From: Cellulomonas sp. SG140
GTDB taxonomy: Bacteria > Actinomycetota > Actinomycetes > Actinomycetales > Cellulomonadaceae
Length of the DNA: 64,000 nucleotides
Assembly (NCBI RefSeq): GCF_025770785.1
Contig: NZ_JANZLA010000005.1
Span: 128,679-192,678 of the forward strand
Direction of reading: 5' to 3'
Made by a program: the position numbers and the translations under genes. Under the pieces are notes generated by a model that ran no database searches, was not told where the DNA came from, and saw only the letters and a list, made by a program, of their open reading frames with translations. Below, piece after piece: positions 46,567 through 54,321 of the stretch (position 1 is the first letter of the stretch; every line of letters starts with the position of its first letter).

Positions 46567-46765
46567 CGTCCTCGTCGTCCGAGGACCAGCTCTTCCACGA
46601 AGGGTTGGTCTCCTCGCTCACCGGGGGACGGGTCTCGGTGACGAGATCGTTGTGGCCACGCGACGAGAGCTCCTGCTCGAGAGCCCTGTAGTTGGTGTCC
46701 GGGCTGAAGTACTTCAGCTCCCGGGCCACCTTCGTCTGCTTAGCCTTCTGACGGCCGCGCCCCAT
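46553..46765 (-). CDS. DUF3073 family protein
   Basis: A 70-residue conserved actinobacterial protein. It begins MGRGRQKAKQTKVARELKYFSPDTNY, the family hallmark, and ends in an acidic run DDEDDDDR. The basic start and acidic end suggest a nucleic acid or ribosome contact, but no role is known. Its stop lies in the loop of a hairpin. Its synteny between purM and bldC is typical of this gene in actinobacteria (from memory). Confidence 0.9.
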   Translation of the reverse strand: MGRGRQKAKQTKVARELKYFSPDTNYRALEQELSSRGHNDLVTETRPPVSEETNPSWKSWSSDDEDDDDR

Positions 46766-46949
46766 GGCATCGACCCCCTCTAACGTGGAAGCGGGGCGGC
46801 TCCGTGCTCACACGTGCGGCCCCGGGGTGCTGTTTCGTCTGTTCGCAGGGCAACGCTACATGGTCCGTGAGCATTCCGACCACCGAGCCCCGGCGCCCCG
46901 GACCGGAGCTGGACCGGAGCCGCAGGCCGCCAGGACCTCGGTCCCCGAG

Positions 46950-46965
46950 TGTGACGAAGGTCGCA
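46950..46965. promoter_or_regulatory. CRP-like binding site 1
   Basis: TGTGA-N6-TCGCA, one position off the TGTGANNNNNNTCACA consensus. In actinobacteria this is the GlxR/Cmr type of site. Lies about 300 bp before bldC. Confidence 0.45.
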
Positions 46966-46971
46966 CACGAG

Positions 46972-46992
46972 TTGTGGTGAACTGCGCCACAA
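46972..46992. promoter_or_regulatory. 21-bp inverted repeat upstream of bldC
   Basis: TTGTGGTG, 5-nt centre AACTG, CGCCACAA; 7 of 8 pairs are Watson-Crick and one is a wobble. No cognate regulator is known. Confidence 0.4.
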
Positions 46993-47108
46993 GTCCGGCA
47001 TGGTGCGGTATAGGCGGCCGATCGCCGGATGTACCGTTGGCGGCGAGTCGGGTAGTTCGTCCCTCTCTAGCACTCTGACAAGGACTTCCGCGCGCCGGTC
47101 AGCATGGC

Positions 47109-47124
47109 GGTGACTGATGTCACA
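47109..47124. promoter_or_regulatory. CRP-like binding site 2
   Basis: GGTGA-CTGATG-TCACA, five symmetric positions in each arm apart from the first base. It is 159 bp downstream of site 1, centre to centre. Confidence 0.5.
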
Positions 47125-47183
47125 GCCTCGTCACCCAAACGGGTGGCAAACTGGCCCCGCACGAAGTGCGGCATCTGAGGCAT

Positions 47184-47200
47184 ACGTCCATGCTGGACGT
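47184..47200 (+). promoter_or_regulatory. Leader hairpin of bldC
   Basis: ACGTCCA-TGC-TGGACGT, a perfect 7-bp stem. The 3' arm can alternatively pair with ACGTCCA at 47255-47261, beside the ribosome binding site. Confidence 0.5.
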
Positions 47201-47263
47201 GTGAGGCAAGAGGGGGAGCGACCTGCAGGCTCAGTCCCAGGTCCGTCAGGAGGTACGTCCAGG

Positions 47264-47470
47264 ATGTCGTCCAACCACGTCGACCCCGAGACACTGCTCA
47301 CGCCGTCGGAGGTCGCGAGCCTGTTCCGGGTCGACCCCAAGACCGTGACGCGGTGGGCGAAGGCCGGCAAGCTCTCGTCCATCCGGACCCTGGGCGGCCA
47401 CCGCCGCTACCGGGAGTCCGAGGTGCGTGGTCTGCTGGACGGCCTGCCGCAGCAGCGCCAGGTCGACTAG
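47264..47470 (+). CDS. bldC: BldC-like MerR-type DNA-binding protein
   Basis: A 68-residue protein that is essentially one MerR-type winged HTH: LLTPSEVASLFRVDPKTVTRWAKAGKLSSIRTLGGHRRYRESEVRGLL. This is the BldC family. In Streptomyces BldC binds direct repeats and controls the timing of development; in non-sporulating actinobacteria its role is unclear. The start at 47264 has AGGAGGT at 47248-47254. An unusually long non-coding leader precedes it. Strong conservation of the HTH argues for a real, ancient regulator. Confidence 0.93.
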   Translation: MSSNHVDPETLLTPSEVASLFRVDPKTVTRWAKAGKLSSIRTLGGHRRYRESEVRGLLDGLPQQRQVD

Positions 47471-47609
47471 GGCGTCTGCGGGACGCCGGACGAGGTCCGG
47501 CGTCCATCGGGGTGCGCGCTACCACTGCTCCGGCCAGGGCCGGCAGGAGCAGGTCGGGCCGACCGCACCGCCACCGGGCGGCCTCAGAGCCGAGGTGACC
47601 TCAGTGACC

Positions 47610-47909
47610 TCAGTGCCGAGCGATCCGCCGCACCACTCCGGTCACCAGCAGCACCGCCACCGCGCCGGCGACCCCCAGCACCACCCGCGCCCGCTTGCGC
47701 GCCTCGGGAGCGGCCGTGGGATCCGTCGCATCGGCCACCAGGCGCTTGCCCTCCGCGACGGCACGTTCCGCCTGCGTCTTGGGGTTCAGCCGGTCGGCCA
47801 GCTCGTCCACCGTCACCGCAAGCTCCCCGCGGGTGAGCTCCAGCTCCGCCTCCAGGGCCCTCATGCGCTCGGACGTGCCCAGCTTCGGTGTTGCGCTCGA
47901 GTCGCTCAT
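47610..47909 (-). CDS. DUF3618 family membrane protein
   Basis: A 99-residue protein. The helical N-terminal part (ERMRALEAELELTRGELAVTVDELADRLNPKTQAERAV) has the coiled-coil and R(V/I)xxxxxELxxTV pattern of DUF3618. One membrane helix follows (about 77-96: VVLGVAGAVAVLLVTGVV). It overlaps the upstream holin-like gene by 1 bp (TGATG), so both are made together. No function is known; these proteins are part of a conserved cluster in actinobacteria. Confidence 0.85.
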   Translation of the reverse strand: MSDSSATPKLGTSERMRALEAELELTRGELAVTVDELADRLNPKTQAERAVAEGKRLVADATDPTAAPEARKRARVVLGVAGAVAVLLVTGVVRRIARH

Positions 47910-48316
47910 CAGTGCAGGCCCTCCTTGACGGCCGCCACGTCCTGCTGGACGTTCTCCATCGCGTGCTCCGGCGTCGGCGGCATCCCTCGCTTCAGCCGTC
48001 GGACGCCGACCAGCGCCAGGATGCCGACCAGCAGGAAGATCGCCACGGTGATGATCAGCGCCGCGAGCCACGGTGCCACGGCGTTGGACAGGCCGATGAT
48101 CGCGGTCGCGATCGCGGCGCCGACTCCGTAGAACGCCAGGAACCCCGCGGCGATCAGCAGACCGCCGCCGATACCCGCCTGCTTCGCCTTCTCGGCGAGC
48201 TCGGCCTTCGCCAGGTCGATCTCCGCGCGGACCAGGCGACCGGCCTGCTCCGACAGATCGCTCACCAGCTGACCGAGCGACCTCGTGTCGCCCGGTACCG
48301 ACGTCTGCGTGACCAT
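47909..48316 (-). CDS. Holin-like membrane protein (phage_holin_3_6 type)
   Basis: A 135-residue protein with two helices in a hairpin (about 47-70 and 78-106), between a charged N-terminal helix (SEQAGRLVRAEIDLAKAELAEKAKQAGIGGG) and a C-terminal basic part. It matches the actinobacterial putative actinobacterial holin-X/phage_holin_3_6 family. Despite the name, these are chromosomal membrane proteins with no phage context. Start ATG 48316. Sits between the related membrane gene at 48398 and DUF3618. Confidence 0.88.
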   Translation of the reverse strand: MVTQTSVPGDTRSLGQLVSDLSEQAGRLVRAEIDLAKAELAEKAKQAGIGGGLLIAAGFLAFYGVGAAIATAIIGLSNAVAPWLAALIITVAIFLLVGILALVGVRRLKRGMPPTPEHAMENVQQDVAAVKEGLH

Positions 48317-48397
48317 GGCCCGACCCTTCGTCCGTCCGCGTCCTGCGACCTCAGTCTGCTGGTCAGCGGCCCGGCACGCGAGTCCTTCGGCGAGGTG

Positions 48398-48859
48398 TCA
48401 GTCCGCCCAGGGGTGCACCAGCTCCTCCGCCGGGTGCGTCGGCATGGGTGCCGGGGGGACGCCCAGCACGGGCCCCGGCGGGAGGTGGTTGCGACCCCAG
48501 GCGGCCGCACCGGCCGCCAGCAGCAGCAGGGCGACGCCGACGATCAGCAGCGCGAGCCACAGCGGCAGCACGTGCGCCAGGCCGACGACCGCCGCGCCGA
48601 CCATGAGCGCCAGCGCGAGGACCGTCAGGACGGCCGCCACGGCGAAGGCGATCGCGGACGGCCGCACCTGCACCGCGCGGGCCCGGACCGAGCGGCTCAC
48701 CGCGTCGAGCTCCGCCATCACGGACGAGCGGACCCGGTCCTCCATCCGACCGATCCGCTCCTTGGCCCGGTCGGCGATCGGCTCGGTGGTCCGGCCGGCG
48801 AGCCGGTGGGCGAGGCGGTCGAACAGGCCGTGGTGCTCGGGCTGCGGGGCGGAGGTCAC
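48398..48859 (-). CDS. Small two-helix membrane protein
   Basis: A 153-residue protein with an amphipathic N-terminal half (HHGLFDRLAHRLAGRTTEPIADRAKERIGRMEDRV) and two membrane helices (about 70-92 and 95-118: FAVAAVLTVLALALMVGAAVVGLAHVLPLWLALLIVGVALLLLAAG). A proline-rich C terminus follows. GTG 48859 is chosen because GAGGA lies 7 nt upstream and no signal supports the longer reading. It is related in layout to its downstream neighbour at 47909 and probably belongs to the same envelope set. Confidence 0.75.
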   Translation of the reverse strand: MTSAPQPEHHGLFDRLAHRLAGRTTEPIADRAKERIGRMEDRVRSSVMAELDAVSRSVRARAVQVRPSAIAFAVAAVLTVLALALMVGAAVVGLAHVLPLWLALLIVGVALLLLAAGAAAWGRNHLPPGPVLGVPPAPMPTHPAEELVHPWAD

Positions 48860-49078
48860 GATGACGTCCTCGGTGGATAGGCGGCGGTGGCTTGGTCCAG
48901 CGTAGGAGGAGCGCCACCTTGTCACCGGGACGATCGGCCCCGACACGGCGCTGACGAGGGGTGACGTGGTGCACGGAGGTGCAGTCGGGCCCCGGGTGCC
49001 CCCGGCTCAGGGGTTTCCAGGGCGCAACCAGGGTCCACTCAGGGTCGATGCCTGATGCCCGCACCGCCGCATGGCTCG

Positions 49079-49084
49079 CAGGAT
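49079..49084 (+). promoter_or_regulatory. -10-like box of the FkbM methyltransferase
   Basis: CAGGAT, 6 nt before ATG 49091, with no Shine-Dalgarno sequence between. Confidence 0.4.
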
Positions 49085-49090
49085 CGAGCC

Positions 49091-49942
49091 ATGCCGACTC
49101 CGAGCCCCGCCCCCGACCAGCCTGCGGGCGCCACCTCCACCGCACCCGACGCAGGTGCTGAGCCTGAGCCGCCGGAAGGCAGCCGGGCGCCGCGCCGGCC
49201 GAGACGGCTCGCCGCCGTGGCGGCCGCACTCGGCGCCGGGGCCCGGCGGGCGCCGTTCGTGGAGGACGAGGTGCTCGGCCTGGCCCAGCTGGTCGCCCCC
49301 GGAGCCGTCTGCGTGGACGTCGGCGCGGAGTTCGGCCTGTACACCTGGACCCTGGCCCACCTCGTCGGCCCCGCGGGCGCCGTGCACGCCATCGAGCCCC
49401 AACCCGACCTGACCCGCGTGCTCAGGCTGGCCAGGCGCCTGGTCGGCGCGTCCCACGTCACGGTCCACCAGCTCGCCCTCGGTGCCGAACCGGGACGCGG
49501 GCACCTGTCCCTGCCGAGCCGCCGCGGGATGCGGGTCCACGGCCGCGCGTTCCTGTCCGACGGCACGCACGGGCTCGGCTCCAACGCGGAGTTCAGCCGG
49601 CACCGCAGCCTTCCCGTGGAGGTCGACACCCTCGACGCCGTCGCCGCACGCCTCGCGCTGGCGCGGCTCGACCTGGTCAAGGCGGACGTCGAAGGCGCCG
49701 AGGAGCGGCTGCTCGCCGGCGGCAGCACGACGCTCGCCATCTTCCGCCCGCACCTGCTGCTCGAGCTCGAGGACCGGCACCTGGTGCGGTTCGACACCTC
49801 GGCGCGCACCGTCGTCGGCCAGCTCGAGACACTCGGCTACACCCCGTCGCACTGGGCGGACGGCGCCTGGCGGCCGGGCATCGTCGGCCGCAACGTCCTG
49901 TTCCGGGCGGACACCGCGCCGGACGGCAGCCGCCGCAGCTGA
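49091..49942 (+). CDS. FkbM family methyltransferase
   Basis: A 283-residue SAM-dependent methyltransferase of the FkbM type. The SAM motif is VCVDVGAEFGLYTWTLAHLVG, followed by VHAIEPQPDLTRVLR and the post-motif KADVEGAEERLL, where KxDVEG marks the family. FkbM enzymes methylate hydroxyls of natural products or glycans; the substrate is not evident. The first 50 residues are proline- and alanine-rich. ATG 49091 is preferred to ATG 49055 because a CAGGAT box sits 6 nt before it. Lone gene, convergent with a histidine kinase gene. Confidence 0.85.
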   Translation: MPTPSPAPDQPAGATSTAPDAGAEPEPPEGSRAPRRPRRLAAVAAALGAGARRAPFVEDEVLGLAQLVAPGAVCVDVGAEFGLYTWTLAHLVGPAGAVHAIEPQPDLTRVLRLARRLVGASHVTVHQLALGAEPGRGHLSLPSRRGMRVHGRAFLSDGTHGLGSNAEFSRHRSLPVEVDTLDAVAARLALARLDLVKADVEGAEERLLAGGSTTLAIFRPHLLLELEDRHLVRFDTSARTVVGQLETLGYTPSHWADGAWRPGIVGRNVLFRADTAPDGSRRS

Positions 49943-49958
49943 CGTGGATCCGGGGACC

Positions 49959-51131
49959 TCACGGGAGCGTGACCGTGACGACGAGGCCTCCGGTGTCGGG
50001 CGCCGTCGCCGTCAGCGTCCCCGAGTGGGCCGAGGTGATCGAGGCGACGATGGCCAGGCCGAGCCCGAAGCCGTCAGGTCCCGTGCGATCGCTGAGCCGC
50101 CGGAACGGCTCGAACAGGCCGTCGACCTGGGTGGCTGGCACCACCGGTCCGGTGTTCGCCACCTCCACGACGACCCGCCCGCTCACCTCGTCCGTCCGGG
50201 TGCTGATCGCGACGCGGCCGTCGGGCCGGTTGTAGCGGACTGCGTTGTCGACGAGGTTCGCCACGAGCCGCTCGAGCAGCACAGGGTCGCCGGTGGTCCG
50301 CGCCGGCTCGAGGGACGCGTCGACGTCGACACCTGGGTGCGGGATCGAGTCCACGACGTCCTCGACCACCGTGGCCAGGTCGACGGGCTCCCGGTCGGTG
50401 AGGGCGCGGTCGGTCCTGGCGAGCGTGAGCAGGGCGTCGATCAGCGCCGTCGCCCGGTTGGCCGCCTCGCGGACGTCGAGCGCCATCGCGCCGAGGGCGG
50501 CAGCCGTGGGTGATGGCTTGGCGAGCGCGACGTCGACCGAGGTGCTGATGACCGTCAGCGGCGTGCGGAGCTCGTGGCTCGCGTTCGCGATGAAGCAGCG
50601 CTGGCCGGTGAAGGAGGCATCCAGCCGAGCGAGCATCTCGTTGAAGGTGTCGCCGAGCTCGTAGACCTCGTCGTGCGGACCCTGGAGCGCGACCCGCTCG
50701 GACAGGTTGGTGTCCGAGGCGGCGCGCGCGGCGTCCGTGATGCGCTGGATGCGGCGCAGCACCCGGCCGACGACGAACCAGCTCGCCAGCGCCGTCAGGA
50801 ACGTCGCGGTCACGAGGGTGACCAGCGAGAACGTCAGCAGGTGGCTGAGGGTGGTGTCGCTCTGGACCTGAGCACCGACCTTGACTCCGGCCTTGAAGGC
50901 CGCCTGACACTTCTCGCGAAGGTTGGCGTCGGCGGTCCCGTCGGCCAGCGCCGTCCTGCATGCGGCGGCGAACGCCTGTGAGCTGTTGACTGCTGTGACG
51001 GTCTTGCTCGCAGGAAGGGTGCTCGCGACCAGGGCGTACGTCGACGCGACGACCACGGTGCCCGCCGCCGCTGACAGTGCCGTGGCCAGGAGCGTGAGCC
51101 GGGCCCGGATCGTCAGGTGCGGGCGCCTCAT
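49959..51131 (-). CDS. Sensor histidine kinase (OmpR-system type)
   Basis: A 390-residue membrane kinase. Two membrane helices (about 12-36 and 97-121) frame an outside loop that contains two cysteines (C58, C75). HAMP follows (about 121-175), then HisKA with SHELRTPL (phosphoacceptor H186) and HATPase_c (LVDNAVRYN, then GPDGFGLGLAIV). It overlaps its response regulator by 4 bp (ATGA). The small outside sensor may respond to envelope or antimicrobial stress; this is inferred from the adjacent exporter operon. Confidence 0.93.
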   Translation of the reverse strand: MRRPHLTIRARLTLLATALSAAAGTVVVASTYALVASTLPASKTVTAVNSSQAFAAACRTALADGTADANLREKCQAAFKAGVKVGAQVQSDTTLSHLLTFSLVTLVTATFLTALASWFVVGRVLRRIQRITDAARAASDTNLSERVALQGPHDEVYELGDTFNEMLARLDASFTGQRCFIANASHELRTPLTVISTSVDVALAKPSPTAAALGAMALDVREAANRATALIDALLTLARTDRALTDREPVDLATVVEDVVDSIPHPGVDVDASLEPARTTGDPVLLERLVANLVDNAVRYNRPDGRVAISTRTDEVSGRVVVEVANTGPVVPATQVDGLFEPFRRLSDRTGPDGFGLGLAIVASITSAHSGTLTATAPDTGGLVVTVTLP

Positions 51132-51778
51132 ATCCGGTAGCCCTTGCCGGTGACGGTCACGATCAACGGCGGGTCACCGAGCTTGCGACGCAGTCGCGTC
51201 ATGGTCACCGAGACGATGTTGCTGAACGGGTCCGTGGTCGAGTCCCAGACTCGCTCGAGCAGCTCCTCGGCGCTGATCACGCGACCGTCGGAGGAGGCAA
51301 GGACCTCCAGGACGCCGAACTCCTTGCGCGTGAGGAAGAGCGGCTGGTCGCCGCGCGTCGCGCGGTGCCGGGCGCGGTCCACCGTCAGGTCGCCGACGTG
51401 CGCGATCGGCGGGCTCGACGGTTCGCGTCGGCCCAGGGCGCGGATCCGCGCGACCAGCTCGTGGAACGCGAACGGCTTGCCGAGGTAGTCGTCGGCGCCG
51501 AGCTCCAGGCCGGCGACCCGGTCGTCCACGCCGGAGGCGGCAGTGAGCATGAGGATCCTCGTCGGCAGTCCGCCGGAGGCGAGCGTGCGGCACACCACGT
51601 CGCCATGGACCACCGGAAGGTCCCGGTCCAGCACGATCACGTCGTAGGGCACCATCCCGGCGGCGTCGAGTGCGGCCCCGCCGTCGTGCACCACGTCCAC
51701 GGCCATGCCGGAGTCCCGCAAGCCCTCGGCGATGCGTCCGGCCAACGTCACGTGGTCTTCCGCCACCAGGACCCGCAT
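51128..51778 (-). CDS. OmpR family response regulator
   Basis: A 216-residue regulator. The receiver has AEDH (6-9) and the phosphoacceptor D51 in VIVLDRDLP, then the switch lysine in LGKPFAF. The winged-helix effector ends VTGKGYRI. ATG 51778 has CACCAT 7 nt upstream on the same strand, a leaderless-type start. Two GACATC direct repeats 11 bp apart (51805-51821) lie where its -35 would be, so autoregulation and control of the divergent exporter operon are both likely. Confidence 0.93.
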   Translation of the reverse strand: MRVLVAEDHVTLAGRIAEGLRDSGMAVDVVHDGGAALDAAGMVPYDVIVLDRDLPVVHGDVVCRTLASGGLPTRILMLTAASGVDDRVAGLELGADDYLGKPFAFHELVARIRALGRREPSSPPIAHVGDLTVDRARHRATRGDQPLFLTRKEFGVLEVLASSDGRVISAEELLERVWDSTTDPFSNIVSVTMTRLRRKLGDPPLIVTVTGKGYRI

Positions 51779-51804
51779 GCGCCCCATGGTGCGCCGGGAC
51801 GGAT

Positions 51805-51821
51805 GACATCCGTGCGACATC
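51805..51821. promoter_or_regulatory. OmpR-type direct repeat between divergent operons
   Basis: GACATC at 51805-51810 and 51816-51821, spaced one helical turn (11 bp). The first copy lies in a perfect GGATGACATCC palindrome. The spacing and position fit binding by the adjacent OmpR-type regulator. Confidence 0.5.
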
Positions 51822-51918
51822 GCAGGTAGCGGCGGTGTCACCGCCGTCCCCGTAGACCTGGGTGCACGGCCCGCCGCGACAGGGGGCGCGCCGGCCCGCC
51901 CGGTCCAAGGAGGTCCCG

Positions 51919-52545
51919 ATGAAGACCCGACTGCTGGCCCTCGCGCTGGTGAGCACCGGTCTGCTCGCCGCGTGCTCTGCGTCGCCCGCAGGCCCTGGCG
52001 TGCCGACCCTGGCCGTGAGCGGGTCGGCGGCCGGCTCGAGCGGTGCGGGCGGCTCAGGAGCTGATCGTGCAGCGGCGCTGCATGCCGCGGCCCAGTGCAT
52101 CCGCGAGCACGGGGTGCCCGCGTACCAGGACCCCGTGCTCGATGCCGAGGGTCACGTGTACACCGACAGCCGCAGCCTGGCGGACGCCTCTGAGGCAGCG
52201 GGGAACCAGTCGGGCCTCGAGGCCCGGCTGAGGGATGCGTGCGGATCGCTCATCACGGCCGCGGGACTCCAGCCGGCGGACCAGCCGCCCGCTCCGCCGG
52301 CGCTGGTCCAGGCGGGCGTGGCGGCAGCCCAGTGCCTGCGTGCCAACGGTCTGCCGAACGTCACCGACCCGACGTCGGCGACTCCCTTCACGCCGGGCCA
52401 CGGGTTCGGCCTCACGAGCGACGAGCTGCCGCAGACCGGAGCCGGCAAGGCCGACCCCACCGTGCAACGGGCGTTCGCCGCGTGCCGCGACAAGCTCGAT
52501 GCGGAGGTCGCCCAGTCGACCCTCACCGCCCTCGCGCATGGCTAG
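51919..52545 (+). CDS. Twin-motif cysteine lipoprotein
   Basis: A 208-residue lipoprotein with a clear signal and lipobox LLAAC (C19). Behind a Gly/Ser-rich linker it has two copies of a motif: AAQCIREHGVPAYQDP (C60) with a second Cys at C108, and AAQCLRANGLPNVTDP (C139) with C189. The intervals (48 and 50 residues) are alike, so each copy could close one disulfide. CxRxxGxPxxxDP is known to me from actinobacterial lipoproteins beside MacAB-like exporters. SD AAGGAGGT (51907-51914) is optimal. It heads the exporter operon. Confidence 0.85.
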   Translation: MKTRLLALALVSTGLLAACSASPAGPGVPTLAVSGSAAGSSGAGGSGADRAAALHAAAQCIREHGVPAYQDPVLDAEGHVYTDSRSLADASEAAGNQSGLEARLRDACGSLITAAGLQPADQPPAPPALVQAGVAAAQCLRANGLPNVTDPTSATPFTPGHGFGLTSDELPQTGAGKADPTVQRAFAACRDKLDAEVAQSTLTALAHG

Positions 52546-53641
52546 GCGTGCGAGGTGGGTCGCCGCGATCCTGGCGGTGGCCGTGCTGGTAGGTGCCGGG
52601 ACCTGGTCCCTCGGCCGCGTCGGGCGCCCGCCGGCGGCCGCGGCCACGGTGGTCCCCACCGCGACGGCCACCGTGACCCGGACCGACCTGGCGACGACCA
52701 CCCAGGTCAGCGGCACGCTCGGGTACGCCGGGCACTACGCGGTGATCGGGCAGGGCGTCGGCGGGACGGTGACGGGTCTGCCGTCGCCCGGCGACGTCAT
52801 CGCACGCGGCCAAGGTGTGTACGAGGTCGACGGGCACGCGGTCCCCCTGTTCTACGGCGCACGACCCGCATGGCGTGACCTCGCCGTCGGCGTGCCGGAC
52901 GGGCCCGACGTCCAGCAGCTCGAGGAGAACCTCACCGCGCTCGGCTATGCCGGGGCGGCGAACCTGACCGTCGACCAGCACTTCACGACGGCGACCGCGG
53001 CCGCAGTCGAGCGCTGGCAGCGTGCGACCGGACACACCGTCGACGGACGCGTCGCCGTCGGCGCGGTGGCCTACGAGGCGGGTCCCATCCGGGTCGCTGC
53101 GGTGCAGGCCGCGCTCGGCGGGGACGTCCGGGCGGGCAGCGCGGTGCTGACCGCCACCTCGACGACGTCGCAGGTCCTGGTGCCCGTCCCGACGGTCCAG
53201 TCGTACCTCGTCCACGTCGGCGACGCGGTCACCGTCACGCTGCCGTCCGGGGCGCTGACGAACGGTCGGGTCGACGCCGTCTCGACCGCGGCCAGCGCGA
53301 CGGCCGACTCGAACGGGTCGGCTTCGCCCGGCGGCGGCTCGTCGCGGGAGGCACCGGTGACCGTTCCCGCCACGGTCACGCTCGCGGACCCGCAGGCGGT
53401 GGCCGGGCTCGACCAGACGCCCGTCACGGTGAACATCACCAGCCAGGCGGTCACGGGTGTGCTGGCGGTGCCGATCTCGGCGCTGGTCGCGCTCGCGGGC
53501 GGCGGGTACGGCGTGTACCTCGACGACGCGCAGGGCCGGCGCCTGGTCGGGGTGGTGCCGGGGCTGTTCGCGACCACGCTCGTGCAGGTCACCAGCGCGG
53601 ACCTGCACGAGGGGGACAAGGTCGAGGTACCGGTCGGATGA
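52538..53641 (+). CDS. Membrane fusion/adaptor protein with peptidoglycan-binding domain
   Basis: A 367-residue periplasmic-side adaptor anchored by one N-terminal helix (about 6-27). Order: TTTQVSGTLGYAGHYAVIGQGVGGTVTGLPSPGDVIARGQGVYEVDG (biotinyl-lipoyl-like hairpin), then a peptidoglycan-binding unit (DVQQLEENLTALGYAGAANLTVD, then FTTATAAAVERWQRATG), then a beta-barrel part with QAVTGVLAVPISALVALAGGGYGVYL. The peptidoglycan-binding insert is an actinobacterial trait for cells without an outer membrane. The gene overlaps the lipoprotein gene by 8 bp and the ABC ATPase gene by 4 bp. Confidence 0.9.
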   Translation: MARRARWVAAILAVAVLVGAGTWSLGRVGRPPAAAATVVPTATATVTRTDLATTTQVSGTLGYAGHYAVIGQGVGGTVTGLPSPGDVIARGQGVYEVDGHAVPLFYGARPAWRDLAVGVPDGPDVQQLEENLTALGYAGAANLTVDQHFTTATAAAVERWQRATGHTVDGRVAVGAVAYEAGPIRVAAVQAALGGDVRAGSAVLTATSTTSQVLVPVPTVQSYLVHVGDAVTVTLPSGALTNGRVDAVSTAASATADSNGSASPGGGSSREAPVTVPATVTLADPQAVAGLDQTPVTVNITSQAVTGVLAVPISALVALAGGGYGVYLDDAQGRRLVGVVPGLFATTLVQVTSADLHEGDKVEVPVG

Positions 53642-54321
53642 GCGCCGCCGTCGAGCTGTGCGACGTCACCAAGACCTACCCGACCCCGAACGCCGTCACC
53701 GCGCTCGACCGGGTGACCCTCCAGCTCGGCACGGGTGAGACCGTGGCGATCACGGGCCCGTCGGGCTCCGGCAAGTCGACCGCGCTCAACGTCCTCGGCA
53801 CGCTCGAGCGGCCGACGAGCGGGGTGGTGCGGATCGCGGGTGCGTCGACCTCGAGCCTGTCGGACGGTGAGCTCTCGGGCCTGCGGGCCTGGCACATCGG
53901 GTTCGTGTTCCAGCAGTTCTTCCTGCTCGACCACCTGTCGGTGCTGGACAACGTCGCGCAGGGTCTGCTGTACCGGGGGCTCGGCAGCCGGGACCGCCGC
54001 GCGGCCGCCGAGGCGGCCCTCGCACGGGTGGGGCTGGCCGAGCGGCTGAGCCACCGGCCCCAGGAGCTGTCCGGGGGAGAGCGGCAGCGCGTGGCGATCG
54101 CCCGGGCCGTCGTCGGCCGCCCGACCCTCCTGCTGGCCGACGAGCCGACGGGCAACCTCGACTCGGCGACCGGCGCCGCGATCGTCGCGCTCCTCGCCGG
54201 TCTGGCGGACGAGCGCACCACGATCGTCGTCATCACGCACGACGCCGACGTCGCAGCCGCGATGGACCGGCACGTCCGTCTGCGTGACGGGCGCATCGTC
54301 GACGACACGGCGGCGGCGTGA
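53638..54321 (+). CDS. ABC transporter ATP-binding protein (MacB/LolD type)
   Basis: A 227-residue ATPase. Walker A is GPSGSGKST (40-48), the Q loop VFQQFFLL, the signature LSGGERQRVAIARA and Walker B LLLADEPTGNLDS. The N-terminal VELCDVTKTYPTPNAV start and the EPTGNLD sequence put it in the LolD/MacB group, which powers mechanotransmission or export rather than import. It overlaps the adaptor stop (ATGA) and the permease start. Confidence 0.95.
   Translation: MSAAVELCDVTKTYPTPNAVTALDRVTLQLGTGETVAITGPSGSGKSTALNVLGTLERPTSGVVRIAGASTSSLSDGELSGLRAWHIGFVFQQFFLLDHLSVLDNVAQGLLYRGLGSRDRRAAAEAALARVGLAERLSHRPQELSGGERQRVAIARAVVGRPTLLLADEPTGNLDSATGAAIVALLAGLADERTTIVVITHDADVAAAMDRHVRLRDGRIVDDTAAA

Larger units (their letters stand above)
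46766..47263 (+). promoter_or_regulatory. 498-bp leader and regulatory region of bldC
   Basis: There is no credible gene here; the open frame 46764-47078 lacks start signals and has shadow-like composition. The region has two CRP/FNR-like palindromes (46950-46965 and 47109-47124), a 21-bp inverted repeat at 46972-46992 (TTGTGGTG, AACTG, CGCCACAA), a 7-bp-arm hairpin at 47184-47200, and a second copy of one arm at 47255-47261 just before the bldC start. Composition is slightly less GC-rich than the coding neighbours. Confidence 0.55.

Noticed and set aside
46764..47078. A 104-residue plus-strand frame upstream of bldC
   Set aside because: Its composition is shadow-like and it has no ribosome site; the region looks regulatory.
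47909..48316. Holin-like gene as a sign of a prophage
   Set aside because: It belongs to a chromosomal actinobacterial membrane family; no other phage gene, integrase or attachment site is seen.
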